A stretch of DNA of 64,000 nucleotides, taken from assembly GCA_963794475.1 (NCBI GenBank), contig CAWCDW010000007.1, positions 124,001-188,000 of the forward strand, written 5' to 3'. The translations under genes were made by a program, and so were the position numbers. Positions within the stretch are counted from its first letter, which is position 1; the number at the start of each line of letters is the position of its first letter. Shown piece by piece: positions 22,700 to 32,214 of this stretch. The notes beneath the pieces were generated by a model, which made no database searches, had not been told where the DNA came from, and saw nothing but the letters and a program-made list of their open reading frames with translations. Source of the stretch: GAS188 sp963794475. Lineage in GTDB: Bacteria; Pseudomonadota; Alphaproteobacteria; Rhizobiales; Beijerinckiaceae.

Positions 22700-22927
22700 T
22701 CAGTCGGCCCGATCGCCCTCGACGCGTCGAGCAATACGCCCGCAGGCAAAACCCCCCACGGCACAGGCGAGAATGCCGGCGGCGATCGGGCGCAGCGGCG
22801 ATTCACCTCGGTGGTGCGCGACAGCGACCATGAAGAGCGCCGCGAGCAACGCCGCCGTCACCCACAACATCCATTGCAGCGCGGAAAGGCAGCCCGCGAG
22901 CACGGCTCTGGAAAGCGGCATGCTCAT
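22700..22927 (-). CDS. Small two-helix membrane protein coupled to gatA
   Basis: The ATG (22927) overlaps the TGA of gatA in an ATGA junction, which implies coupled translation. The 75-residue product has two hydrophobic stretches (about 17-37 and 50-62) and a basic-acidic C-terminus. I do not recognise a family. The tight coupling and clean frame argue for a real gene. Confidence 0.6.
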   Translation of the reverse strand: MSMPLSRAVLAGCLSALQWMLWVTAALLAALFMVAVAHHRGESPLRPIAAGILACAVGGFACGRIARRVEGDRAD

Positions 22928-24464
22928 TCCCACCACACCTTCGGCAAGACCATGCGACCGGCGGCATCCTCGATCACTTGCCCAGCGGCGAACAAGGTCT
23001 CCTCGTCGAAGGGGCGCCCGATCAATTGCAGGCCGAGCGGCAGCCCCTTGCGATCGAGGCCCGCCGGGACGGAGATGCCCGGCAGCCCCGCCATGTTCAC
23101 CGTCACCGTGAATACGTCGTTGAGGTACATCTCGATCGGGCTCGCCGTCGCCTTCTCCCCGATGCCAAAGGCCGCCGTCGGCGTGGCTGGGGTGAGGACC
23201 GCATCGATGCCGGCCGCGAACACATTCTCGAAATCGCGCTTGATCAGCGTGCGTGTCTTCTGGGCGCGCAGATAATAGGCGTCGTAATAGCCGGCCGAGA
23301 GCACATAGGCGCCGATCATCACGCGCCGCTTCACCTCGCGCCCGAAACCTGCCGCGCGCGTGTTCTCGTACATCTCGATCACGTCGCGCCCTTCGACGCG
23401 AATGCCGTAGCGGACCCCGTCATAGCGCGCGAGGTTCGAGGACGCTTCCGCTGGCGCCACGATATAATAGGCCGGCAAGGCGTAAGCGGTGTGCGGCAGC
23501 GACACGTCGACGAGTTCCGCGCCTGACGCGGCGAGCCAGCGGGCGCCTTCGGCCCAGAGCCCTTCGATCTCCTCGGGCATGCCCTGCATCCGATATTCCT
23601 TCGGAATGCCGATCTTCAGCCCTTTCACGCCGCGCGATACCGCCGTCTCGAAATCGGGAACCGCGAATTTCGGCCGAGGTCGAATCGAGCGGATCGGGTC
23701 CCGCCATCGCTTGCAGCAGGATGGCGCAATCGCGCACCGTGCGCGCGATCGGCCCTGCCTGATCGAGCGAGGAGGCAAAGGCGACGGTGCCGAAGCGCGA
23801 GCAGCGGCCATAGGTCGGCTTGATGCCCACCGTGCCGGTGAAGGCGGCGGGCTGGCGGATCGAGCCGCCCGTGTCGGTCGCGGTGGCGGCAAGGCAAAGC
23901 CGCGCCGCGACGGCCGCCGCCGAGCCGCCCGAGGAGCCGCCCGGCACCAGGAGCCCTTCGGGCACGTTGCGCTCGGCCATCGCCTTGACGATTGACGCGC
24001 GCGCGCGCGCGCCATCCCAATTGGGCGGCAGCCAGGGCGAGACGACGGGACCGAAGGCCGACGTCTCGTTGGACGACCCCATGGCGAACTCGTCGCAATT
24101 GAGCTTGCCGAGCATGACCGCGCCGTCTCGCCACAAATGGCTGGTGACGGTCAATTCATAGTCCGGCGTGAAAGTTGCCCAATATGGCGGAGCCTGCCGT
24201 GGTGCGCACACCCTTGGTGCAGAACAAATCCTTGACGCCGATCGGCAGGCCTTCGAGGGGCCGCGCCTCGCCGCGCTTGATGCGCGCTTCGCTCTCGGAA
24301 GCCTGGGCGAGCGCATTCTCCGGCGTCTCGAGCACATAGGCGTTGAGGAGACGCGCCCGCTCCACCGCCGAGATATGCGCGCGGACAAGCTCGGATGCCG
24401 AGAAGCGCTTTGCTTCCAGCCCGTCACGGGCCTCGGCCAGGCTAAGCTCGATCAATTCGCTCAC
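22924..24464 (-). CDS. gatA: Glu/Asp-tRNA amidotransferase subunit A (two frameshifts)
   Basis: Across three frames the full GatA sequence is present: KDLFCTKGVRTTAGSAILGN, then GSSNETSAFGP, the catalytic GGSSGGSAAAVAA with its Ser-cisSer-Lys set, then KIGIPKEYRM to the ...VVWWE end. One apparent extra base lies in the AAA at 24171-24173. A second lies at about 23663-23677. The intact enzyme makes Gln-tRNA and/or Asn-tRNA with GatB and GatC. Conservation on both sides of each break, and the usual essentiality, suggest sequencing errors rather than decay. It starts at 24464, 188 bp after gatC. Confidence 0.85.
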
Positions 24465-24651
24465 AATCGCTCCGCATCAAGTTGGCCTCTGATATCATGG
24501 CGTCAAACGGAATTGCCATGATGCTCTCGTTTATGGATCGCGCATGATCTTTTTTGAGAAGACAGGTCCCCGATTCACTCGGAGCATGCCCGACGCGCGG
24601 GAAACCTGACGAAAGGCTACAGCCTCGCCGGGCTTGGCGCGAGCTCCGCGC

Positions 24652-24940
24652 CTATTCCACCACCTTCGGCACGACGAAATAGTGGTCATCGCTGATCGGC
24701 GCGTTGGCGATGATGGCATCGGCCGACGTCGCCCTCGGTCACCACATCCGCGCGTTGCTTGAGCCGCATCGGCGTGACGGAGGTCATCGGCTCGACGCCT
24801 TCGACGTCAACCTTCGCCAATTCCTCCACGAAGCCCAAGATGGCGTTGAGCTCGCCTTGCATGCGCTCGACCTCTGCGTCGGGAAGCGCGATGCGCGCGA
24901 GGTGAGCCACACGCTTCACGGTCTTGGCGTCAACGGACAT
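24652..24940 (-). CDS. gatC: Glu/Asp-tRNA amidotransferase subunit C (frameshifted near the end)
   Basis: The N-terminal 70 residues match GatC (VKRVAHLARIALPDAEVERM, then TSVTPMRLKQRADVVTEGDV). The frame then fails; the expected ending DAIIANAPISDDHYFVVPK and a stop at 24652-24654 are in the next frame. One extra G around 24721-24724 explains it. GatC is the small scaffold of the GatCAB complex. It lies directly upstream of gatA on the same strand. Confidence 0.82.
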
Positions 24941-25027
24941 AGCAGGGGCTCCGAAGCGAAAACGGCTCGCGGGGAAGAACGTCGCGAATAACAGGCACGC
25001 TCGCTCGTCGCAACCCGACCCGCGTCT

Positions 25028-25780
25028 TCAAACCTCGAACGCCGTGCCGATCTGCGGGACCTTCACTTCGATGTGATCGCCATGCGTCGACATGATTTCG
25101 ATAAAACGATCGGCGCTTTGGTCGAGAATGGGGAAAGTGCCGTAATGGCAAGGAACGGCAATTCTTGGCCGCACGAAACGATGCAGCGCGAGCGCCGCGC
25201 TCTTGGCGCCCATGGTGAAGCGATCGCCGATCGGGACCATCGCGATCTCGGGCCGATAGAGCTCCGCGATCAGCGCCATGTCGGAGAAGATGTCCGTGTC
25301 GCCCATATGGTAGACCGTCGGCTCTCCCTTCGCCTGCACGACGATGCCGTTCGGATGCCCGAGCGGGATCGAGACGCCATCGTCGGGAAGATTGGAGACG
25401 TCCTCGCCGCGGAGCGCCCGAAGGCCCTTCGCGCTTTCGGCAGCCGAATGATAGGCACGGGTCAAGGTGACGGAAAAAGACCCCACGTCGATCGTGCCGC
25501 CGGTATTCATCGGGTCACATTTCGTGACGCCGCTCGCCGTGAGCCAGTTGGCGAGCTCGTAATTGGTGATCACCATCGCGCCGGTCTTCTTCGCGATCGG
25601 GACGGTGTCCCCGATATGGTCGGCATGGCCGTGCGTGATGAGAATATGGGTCGCCCCCTTGATCGCCGTATCGCGATCGCCCTTGAAGCTCGGATTGCCG
25701 GTGAAGAAGGGGTCGATCAGCACGACCTTGCCACCAAACTCGAGGCGGAAATTGGAATGGCCAAACCAGGTGATCTTCAT
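25028..25780 (-). CDS. Metallo-beta-lactamase-fold hydrolase, UPF0173
   Basis: The 250-residue protein starts MKITWFGHSNFRLE and has the metal motif ITHGHADHIGD (about 53-63), later His/Asp ligands in HMGDTDIF and a VPCHYGTFP segment. These define the UPF0173 branch of zinc-dependent MBL hydrolases; the substrate is unknown. ATG 25780 is chosen because family members begin just here. It is divergent from ruvX, a common arrangement in this order. Confidence 0.88.
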   Translation of the reverse strand: MKITWFGHSNFRLEFGGKVVLIDPFFTGNPSFKGDRDTAIKGATHILITHGHADHIGDTVPIAKKTGAMVITNYELANWLTASGVTKCDPMNTGGTIDVGSFSVTLTRAYHSAAESAKGLRALRGEDVSNLPDDGVSIPLGHPNGIVVQAKGEPTVYHMGDTDIFSDMALIAELYRPEIAMVPIGDRFTMGAKSAALALHRFVRPRIAVPCHYGTFPILDQSADRFIEIMSTHGDHIEVKVPQIGTAFEV

Positions 25781-25909
25781 TTCTGCGGAGCTCCGGCTTC
25801 GGGACGCGGAAATTAGCCGCTTCGGACCAACGGGGAAAGCCGTCCTTTTCATGGGTCTTCGCGCCTGGGTCCGATTCCCGACGAGCTTGCGCCGTGCTAA
25901 CGCTCGCCG

Positions 25910-26392
25910 ATGTCCGGCAAGCTGGTCGAGATCGAGATTTTGGCGACGTTGCCGCGCCATGCGAGGCTGATGGGCCTCGACATCGGTGCGAAGACGATCG
26001 GCACGAGCTTGTCGGATGTGGAGCGCATCATCGCCTCGCCGCTGGAGACGATCATGCGCAGGAAATTCACGAAGGATGCGCAGGAGCTGGTAACGCTCAT
26101 CGCGCGTCACGGGGTGGGCGGCCTCGTCCTGGGCTTGCCGCGCAACATGGACGGGACGGAAGGGCCCGCCGCGCAATCGGCGCGCTCTTTTGCGCGCAAC
26201 CTCGCACCGTTGGTCGAACTCCCTCTCGCCTTCTGGGACGAGCGCCTGTCGACGGCCGCCGTCACACGCACGCTGATCGAGGCCGATCGTTCGCGTGCGC
26301 GTCGAAATCTCCTCGTCGACAAGCTCGCCGCCGCTTACATCCTCCAAGGCGCGCTCGACCGCTTGAATCGGCTCGGTGCGACCTATTCGTAA
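25910..26392 (+). CDS. ruvX: YqgF/RuvX-family putative pre-16S rRNA nuclease
   Basis: The 160-residue protein carries the RNase H-like motifs GLDIGAKTIGTSLSD (about 22-36), GLPRNMDGTEGP (about 74-85), WDERLST (about 109-115) and VDKLAAAYILQ (about 137-147), including the three acidic metal ligands. The family (YqgF) matures the 16S rRNA 5' end and is also annotated as a Holliday-junction resolvase. The 20-residue N-terminal extension before the first strand is usual in Hyphomicrobiales. Confidence 0.9.
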   Translation: MSGKLVEIEILATLPRHARLMGLDIGAKTIGTSLSDVERIIASPLETIMRRKFTKDAQELVTLIARHGVGGLVLGLPRNMDGTEGPAAQSARSFARNLAPLVELPLAFWDERLSTAAVTRTLIEADRSRARRNLLVDKLAAAYILQGALDRLNRLGATYS

Positions 26393-27018
26393 GGGCGAAC
26401 GCCACATGGCGTATTGTAGATCGCCGAATGGGGCGGATCGTCACAAGGCGAGAATCCAATCGGCACGAACGCCACCGCATAGGGCCCGCAGGCATAGGCA
26501 AGCGGCCAGGCGAAGGGCCGATAGGCCATCACGTCGAGGGACGCCGCGCGTCGACGCACCACCACGACTTTCCCGCGTCGAATGGGGGTGGGAGAGCTTG
26601 GCGCGCGGGGCACGACATTGCGCACCGCCGTCCTGGGCGTGGGCAAGGTGATGATTTGCGGCGGGGCCACAAGAGGCGGTGGCGGGAAAGGCCGGTAACC
26701 ATACCCGCCGAAAGAGGGCTCCAGCGGATAAGCCTCGTCGCTTTCCTGTGGAACCGGCACCGGCACACCGACGACGCCGTTTTCGATGCCGATCACCCGC
26801 GGTCCCCGAAAATGGCGCCTCACGACCCGCTCGCGCCGCATCTGATGATGCAAGGCATGAAATTGGCCAACCCCGGCTGACGAATTGCGGGATGCGACCA
26901 CGACCTCTTGCGCCAGAGGCGAGCTCTCGGCGCGAGCCTGGCATGCCGCCGTCACGACAATGAGCGCCAGCCCCGAGAGGACCGAGCCCGCTAATTTCCC
27001 GTGCATGATCTTCGGCAT
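26383..27018 (-). CDS. Unknown secreted proline-rich protein
   Basis: The product (211 residues) has a signal peptide (about 1-30, LALIVVTAACQARA). If the Cys is lipidated it could be a lipoprotein, but the lipobox is poor. A low-complexity middle rich in Pro, Arg and Val follows (FPPPPLVAPPQ). Two Cys pairs occur in the last 50 residues. A good GGGAG lies six bases before ATG 27018. No family is recognised. It converges on ruvX with a ten-base overlap. Confidence 0.55.
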   Translation of the reverse strand: MPKIMHGKLAGSVLSGLALIVVTAACQARAESSPLAQEVVVASRNSSAGVGQFHALHHQMRRERVVRRHFRGPRVIGIENGVVGVPVPVPQESDEAYPLEPSFGGYGYRPFPPPPLVAPPQIITLPTPRTAVRNVVPRAPSSPTPIRRGKVVVVRRRAASLDVMAYRPFAWPLAYACGPYAVAFVPIGFSPCDDPPHSAIYNTPCGVRPYE

Positions 27019-27210
27019 AGGCTCCCTCTCCTGAGCTGCGACGGCAGCATGGCCGAAATATCGGTAAGAAGCGCCTACTTCACGCGCAAAATCTGAGACC
27101 AAGCTTTCCAATTTATAACGAAAAATACACGAATAGCTTTGCATTATCCTTTGCCGACGTCGGCTTCTACATATGCATGCTTTGGTCCTACATTCCGGTC
27201 GAGACGGATT

Positions 27211-27492
27211 ATGAGAGCGCTCGCAAAAGACGCATCGGCTTCGGCTCGCAAGGAGCTTATCGCTCATGTGAAAGCGTCGTCCGTTGCCCGGCGCGCAGCG
27301 GCCGGAACACACGGCAGATTTGACGCGACCCCACAAGAAATCGCCCATTATATCTCGCAGATTTCGGCCGAGCTTTCGACGATGGCCCGCAGGAGCGACC
27401 TCGGACTTCTCGCCTATTTCCTGCAAATGGCGCATGCGGAAGCCCGCGCCCTCTCGCGAAAATTCGAGCATCACCACGCCCGCCATTCATGA
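27211..27492 (+). CDS. Small unknown helical protein
   Basis: This 93-residue reading frame encodes a mainly helical, charged protein (DATPQEIAHYISQISAELST, then FLQMAHAEAR). No signal peptide or membrane segment is visible. AT-rich sequence upstream (27110-27180) could hold its promoter. I do not know the family; composition and third-position GC suggest a real gene. Confidence 0.5.
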   Translation: MRALAKDASASARKELIAHVKASSVARRAAAGTHGRFDATPQEIAHYISQISAELSTMARRSDLGLLAYFLQMAHAEARALSRKFEHHHARHS

Positions 27493-27587
27493 CGGTGGAG
27501 CTGCGGCGGGCAACACCGTCGCACGCGAAAAGGCCTTGAATTTCCTTCAGCGGCGGCGCGGAGGCGGCGGCTCCAGCGCCGGCCGGA

Positions 27588-28844
27588 TCATCGCAAGAGC
27601 TGCACGAGATCGCCGGCCATTCGCGAGATGCGTCCTTCGAGCTCGAGCTCGAGGAGGGTGGCGCGCACGGCGCTCGCCGGCAGGCCGCAGCCGCGTACGA
27701 TGTCATCGAGCGCTGCCGGAGAGGCGCCGAGTACGTCGAGAACGCGTTCCATGAAGTGATTTTTCTGGTCCCCTTCGTGACGCTTCCCCTGCGGATCCTC
27801 GTCAGGCTCCGACTCGGCGGCGCGAACCGAGCGAATTTCCCCCTTCCGGATCTTCGCCCGTGGCGCCGAGGCTCGTTCGCCGAAAAGATCAAGCTCTTCC
27901 CAGAGCGGCTCTTGCGCATCGCCGGGTTCCTCCGAAAGGCCGCTCGGAAAGCTCGGAAGGCTCTCGGCGATGATCGGCGCCAGCACTTCGGTCACATGCT
28001 CGCTCGAGGTGACCAGTGTCGCACCCTGCCGGATCAAGTCGTTCGTGCCCTCGGCTCGCGGATCGAGCGGAGAGCCGGGCACGGCGAACACCTCGCGTCC
28101 CTGCTCGAGGGCGAAGCGGGCGGTGATCAATGATCCCGAGCCGCGCGCCGCCTCGATGACGACGACACCATGCGAAAGGCCCGAGACGATGCGGTTCCGC
28201 CGAGGAAAATCGCGTCCGCGCGGCTCCCAAGTGAGCGGCATCTCGCTCAACGCTACCCCGCTCTCGACGAGGCGCTCGAGGAGAGGGCGGTTCTCGTTCG
28301 GGTAGATGCGCTCATGCCCACCCGCGAGCACCGCAACCGTGCCAGAGGCGAGTGAGGCCCCATGGGCGCGCGCATCGATGCCGCGCGCCAAGCCAGACAC
28401 AATGGTGAAGCCCGCCTCGCCGAGCTCTCGCGCGAGCCGCTCCGCGAAGCGCAGCCCAAGCGCCGAGGCGTTGCGCGAGCCGACAATGGCGATCATCGGC
28501 CGGTCGAGAACGGCGCGATCGCCGCGCAGCGCAAGCAAAGGCGGAGCGTCGGGCGTCGCGGCAAGCGGCGCCGGATAGGCCTTCTCCGTCACCGCGATGA
28601 AAACGATGCCTTGCTTCGCCGACGCCTCGAGCTCGTTTTGACCCTCTTCATGCGTGCACACATGGAGCGTGCGACCTCCCTCGCGATGAAGCCGCGGCAA
28701 TGCGGCGAGCGCGGCGGCAGGACTACCGTAACGGTCGATGAGCCCACGGAACGTTCGAGGGCCGACGCCCTCCGAGCGAATGAGCCGGAGCCAGGCGAGC
28801 CTCTCCTCATCGCGCAGCGAGCCGGCACTCGCCCAATAGCTCAC
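27588..28844 (-). CDS. dprA: DNA-processing protein DprA
   Basis: The 418-residue protein has an N-terminal HhH-like region, the Rossmann core with AIVGSRNASALG and GFTIVSGLARGIDARAHG, and the PRRNRIVSGLS segment. A C-terminal winged-helix follows (about 355-418). DprA loads RecA onto incoming single-stranded DNA during transformation. A GTG start at 28844 overlaps the plsY stop by three bases, matching the family start (SYWASAGSL...). An acidic-basic linker of about 70 residues before the C-terminal domain is longer than usual. Confidence 0.9.
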   Translation of the reverse strand: MSYWASAGSLRDEERLAWLRLIRSEGVGPRTFRGLIDRYGSPAAALAALPRLHREGGRTLHVCTHEEGQNELEASAKQGIVFIAVTEKAYPAPLAATPDAPPLLALRGDRAVLDRPMIAIVGSRNASALGLRFAERLARELGEAGFTIVSGLARGIDARAHGASLASGTVAVLAGGHERIYPNENRPLLERLVESGVALSEMPLTWEPRGRDFPRRNRIVSGLSHGVVVIEAARGSGSLITARFALEQGREVFAVPGSPLDPRAEGTNDLIRQGATLVTSSEHVTEVLAPIIAESLPSFPSGLSEEPGDAQEPLWEELDLFGERASAPRAKIRKGEIRSVRAAESEPDEDPQGKRHEGDQKNHFMERVLDVLGASPAALDDIVRGCGLPASAVRATLLELELEGRISRMAGDLVQLLR

Positions 28845-29470
28845 GATTTCGACCCGATGCGGGTTTCCTCGCCGGCGAGGAGGCGGCTGATGTTTGGCGC
28901 ATGCTTCATCCACAAAAGAGCCGCAAGAAGCGCGAAGACCAGCGCCGCCGGGAAGAGATGAAAGGCGAGCAGCGCCGCGACGGCGGCGAGGCTCGCGAGG
29001 AGCGCGGCGAGGGAGGAATATCGCATGATGAAGGCCACGGCGAGCCAAACCACCGCGAAGGCGAGCGCCGCGGGCCAAAACAGGCCGATCAGGCAACCGA
29101 GAAAGGTGGCGACACCCTTGCCGCCCTTAAAGCCGAGCCAAACCGGGAAAAGATGCCCGAGGAAGGCCCCGCAAGCCGCGACCAGCGCCGCTGGCGGGCC
29201 GAGCTCGGCGCCGATGACAACCGCCGCCGTTCCCTTGAGCATGTCGCCGAGGAGGGTCGCGGCCGCCAAGCCCTTCTTCCCCGTGCGCAGCACATTGGTC
29301 GCGCCGATATTGCCGGAGCCGATGCTGCGCAAATCAGGGCCGCCCGCGAGGCGCGTCAGGACAATGCCGAAGGGAATGGAGCCCAAAAGATAAGAGATGA
29401 TGAAGGCCGCGACCAGTCCGATCCAGGACGCCGGCGCATCGCTCGAACCCGCCACTTCGCGCCTCCCCAT
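28841..29470 (-). CDS. plsY: Acyl-phosphate glycerol-3-phosphate acyltransferase PlsY
   Basis: The 209-residue protein has about five to six membrane segments and the three PlsY loop motifs: GSIPFG, GSGNIGATNVLRTG and GFKGGKGVATFLG. It makes lysophosphatidic acid from acyl-phosphate and glycerol-3-phosphate at the inner membrane. The first 17 residues are hydrophilic and may be an overextended start. It is overlapped by dprA, forming the pyrB-pyrX-plsY-dprA run. Confidence 0.93.
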   Translation of the reverse strand: MGRREVAGSSDAPASWIGLVAAFIISYLLGSIPFGIVLTRLAGGPDLRSIGSGNIGATNVLRTGKKGLAAATLLGDMLKGTAAVVIGAELGPPAALVAACGAFLGHLFPVWLGFKGGKGVATFLGCLIGLFWPAALAFAVVWLAVAFIMRYSSLAALLASLAAVAALLAFHLFPAALVFALLAALLWMKHAPNISRLLAGEETRIGSKS

Positions 29471-29632
29471 CGCTCAGCGCCTGCGATTTGCGCCAAGATC
29501 ACGCCGACTGTGTCTTGAGCACGGCCCGTCGGGCCATGTTCCACCGATTCTAAAGCATGATCGCGCCGGGATGGGAAATATTTTTCCGGGCCCTAAGACG
29601 GGTCGAAACCGTGCGCGAGTGGATACATGCCG

Positions 29633-30979
29633 CTAAAGCCCCGGCAGCGAGCCCGCGGCGGCGTGAATGACCTCGCCGCCGACGAGCGTCGCGAGCACGC
29701 GCCCTTGCAGACGCGCTTCGTCAAAAGGCGTGTTCTTGCACAACGACGCGAGATGAGCGGGATCAACAACCCAGGGCTCGTCCGGGTCGAAGACGATGAG
29801 ATCGGCGCGCGCGCCCCGAGCGAGGCTTGCCGGCGGCAGGCGAAAGGCAGCGGCGGGCCCGCTCGACAAGGCGGCCAAGAGACGAGGCAAGGCGATCTCG
29901 CCCGAATGGACGAGACGCAAGGCAGCGGCGAGCATCGTCTCGAGGCCGATCGCGCCATCCGCCGATTCGGCAAAGGGCTGGCGTTTCGTCTCGACATCTT
30001 GCGGATCGTGATCCGAGACGATGGCGTCGATCACCCCTTCCGACAGGCCGGCGACCAAAGCCTGACGATCCCGCTCGGAACGCAACGGCGGGGAAATCTT
30101 GAAGAAGGTCCGGTAGTCGCCGACGTCGCTTTCGTTGAGGGTAAGATGGTTGATGGAGACGCCGCAGGTGACGGCAAGGCCTTCTTCCTTGGCGGCGCGG
30201 ACCGCTTCGAGCGATTCCCCGCAAGAAATCAAGGCAGCGTGATAGCGTGCGCCCGTCAATCGAACGAGGGCGAGATCGCGCATGAGCATCACGGTTTCGG
30301 CCACCTTTGGAATGCCGGGAAGGCCGAGCCGCGACGCGAATTCCCCCTCGTTCATGACGCCTTCGGCGGCGAGATTCGCGTCCTGGGTGAAGTGCGACAC
30401 GATGGCGTCGCGATCGCGCGCGTAGAGCAGGGCGCGACGCATGAGCTGCGCGTTCATCGCGCTTTTATGGCCATCGCCGAAAGCCACGGCACCGGCCTCC
30501 TTGAGGAGGCCGATCTCCGTCATCTCCTGTCCGGCGAGCCCCTTGGTGAGCGCCGCACAAGGCAGGATGCGCAAGGACGAAGCGGCGCGCGCCCGCCGCA
30601 AGATGAAATCCACGATCGCCGGATCATCGACCACGGGATCGGTATCCGGACGGCAGATCAGGGTGGTGATCCCGCCCGTGGCCGCGGCTCGGCTCGCCGA
30701 GGCGAACGTCTCGCGATGTTCGGCGCCCGGCTCGCCGACGAAGGCCTGAAGATCAACGAGGCCCGGAGCCAGCACGAATCCGCGACAGTCGATGACGCGC
30801 ATCTCCTCGTGCGTCTTGCCTGAAGGGGCCTGCGCGAGATGCGCCCCACCATCGACGATCACGCCCTCGGCGACGAGCACGCCGCCGCGAAGCTCCCGCT
30901 GCGTCGCCGGATCGACGAGCCTGGCATTCGTCAAAAGCGTGGTCCCCGGCCGCGCGGCCTTCGCGCCTTCCTCACCCAT
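29633..30979 (-). CDS. pyrX: Inactive dihydroorotase-like partner of ATCase (PyrC'/PyrX)
   Basis: The protein (448 residues) follows the amidohydrolase fold of dihydroorotase. However, the first metal motif, normally H-x-H before LREPG, reads Q78-A-F80 in DLQAFVGEPGAEH. The later CHVS histidine is also replaced (AALIS). It therefore should not hydrolyse dihydroorotate. Such pseudo-enzymes assemble with aspartate transcarbamoylase as structural partners. ATG 30979 overlaps the pyrB stop by eight bases. A true pyrC must exist elsewhere. Confidence 0.88.
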   Translation of the reverse strand: MGEEGAKAARPGTTLLTNARLVDPATQRELRGGVLVAEGVIVDGGAHLAQAPSGKTHEEMRVIDCRGFVLAPGLVDLQAFVGEPGAEHRETFASASRAAATGGITTLICRPDTDPVVDDPAIVDFILRRARAASSLRILPCAALTKGLAGQEMTEIGLLKEAGAVAFGDGHKSAMNAQLMRRALLYARDRDAIVSHFTQDANLAAEGVMNEGEFASRLGLPGIPKVAETVMLMRDLALVRLTGARYHAALISCGESLEAVRAAKEEGLAVTCGVSINHLTLNESDVGDYRTFFKISPPLRSERDRQALVAGLSEGVIDAIVSDHDPQDVETKRQPFAESADGAIGLETMLAAALRLVHSGEIALPRLLAALSSGPAAAFRLPPASLARGARADLIVFDPDEPWVVDPAHLASLCKNTPFDEARLQGRVLATLVGGEVIHAAAGSLPGL

Positions 30980-31913
30980 TGGGCAGATGCCTTGCGAGCG
31001 CCTCGAGAACCGCCATACGCACGGCCACACCCATCTCGACTTGCTCGCGCACCAGCGATTGCGCCCCGTCGGCGACGTCGGAGGCGATCTCGACGCCTCT
31101 GTTCATGGGGCCCGGATGCATGACGAGAGCGTCGGGCTTGGCGAGCGCAAGCTTCTCCCGATCGAGCCCGAAATACCGGAAGTATTCTCGTACCGAAGGC
31201 ACGAAGGCGCCGCTCATTCTCTCGCGTTGCAGGCGCAGCATCATCACGATGTCGGCGCCCGCAAGGCCCCGGCGCATGTCGGACGCGACTTCGACACCAA
31301 AACGCTCCGCCTCCGCCGGCATCAGCGTCGAGGGCCCGACAAGCCGCACGAATGCGCCGAGCGCCGAAAGGCAGATGATGTTGGAGCGAGCGACGCGCGA
31401 ATGGAGGATGTCGCCGCAAATGGTCACCACGAGCCCCTCGATCCGCCCCTTGGCACGACGGATTGTCAAGGCGTCGAGCAGCGCTTGCGTCGGATGCTCA
31501 TGGGCGCCGTCGCCCGCGTTCACCACCGAGCAATCGACCTTCCGGGCCAACAAATTCACGGCGCCGGCCGCGTGATGGCGCACGATGATGATGTCGGGGC
31601 GCATCGCATTCAACGTGGCGGCGGTATCGAGAAGCGTCTCGCCCTTCTTCACCGAGGAGGAGGACACCGACATATTCATCACGTCGGCACCTAGCCGCTT
31701 TCCGGCGATCTCGAAAGAGGACTGCGTACGCGTCGAGGGCTCGAAGAAGAGGTTGATCTGGGTCCGCCCTCGCAAGGTCGCTGCCTTTTTCTCAACCTGG
31801 CGCGACAAGGCGACGTAGTCTTGCGCGGTATCCAAAAGCGCTGTGATGTCGGGACGCGACAGGCCTTCGATGCCGAGAAGATGGCGATAGGGATAAAGGG
31901 ATCGGCCGCTCAT
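30972..31913 (-). CDS. pyrB: Aspartate carbamoyltransferase catalytic subunit
   Basis: From ATG 31913 the protein has 313 residues with the carbamoyl-phosphate motif FFEPSTRTQ (56-64), GDGAHEHPTQALLD and a MHPGPMNRG region, all expected for ATCase. It catalyses the first committed step of pyrimidine synthesis. An upstream Met 20 codons earlier is in frame but gives a non-family N-terminus. It is followed by the overlapping pseudo-dihydroorotase gene. No pyrI regulatory subunit is visible. Confidence 0.93.
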   Translation of the reverse strand: MSGRSLYPYRHLLGIEGLSRPDITALLDTAQDYVALSRQVEKKAATLRGRTQINLFFEPSTRTQSSFEIAGKRLGADVMNMSVSSSSVKKGETLLDTAATLNAMRPDIIIVRHHAAGAVNLLARKVDCSVVNAGDGAHEHPTQALLDALTIRRAKGRIEGLVVTICGDILHSRVARSNIICLSALGAFVRLVGPSTLMPAEAERFGVEVASDMRRGLAGADIVMMLRLQRERMSGAFVPSVREYFRYFGLDREKLALAKPDALVMHPGPMNRGVEIASDVADGAQSLVREQVEMGVAVRMAVLEALARHLPNG

Positions 31914-32214
31914 TAAAGGCGCTGCATAGGTGAAAGCGAGCCGGGGCGCCAGCCTAGCCAGCCAAAAATCCACAATCCTTCTGATCGACGCTTTGCGCCG
32001 ATTTACCGGAGCGGGTCGTGCCGCCGACCGTCATGGAGAAGCCGGCATTCGGCAGAAAGCACCTTGCGGGCTATTTCGTCACGGCCCCATGCTCCTAAGT
32101 CGGTGAGATGATGTTTCTTTTGGAAAGTCATCGAATGTACGAGCAGGGCCCGCCGAAACCCTCCTTGATGACGAGCAAGATTCGGCTCAACTTTGCATCT
32201 CCGACGCGTTGTCC
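31914..32214. other. Divergent intergenic region, no gene seen
   Basis: About 300 bp lie between the divergent pyrB and acyl-CoA dehydrogenase genes. I see no conserved open frame, RNA gene or repeat here. It should contain both promoters. Confidence 0.5.
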
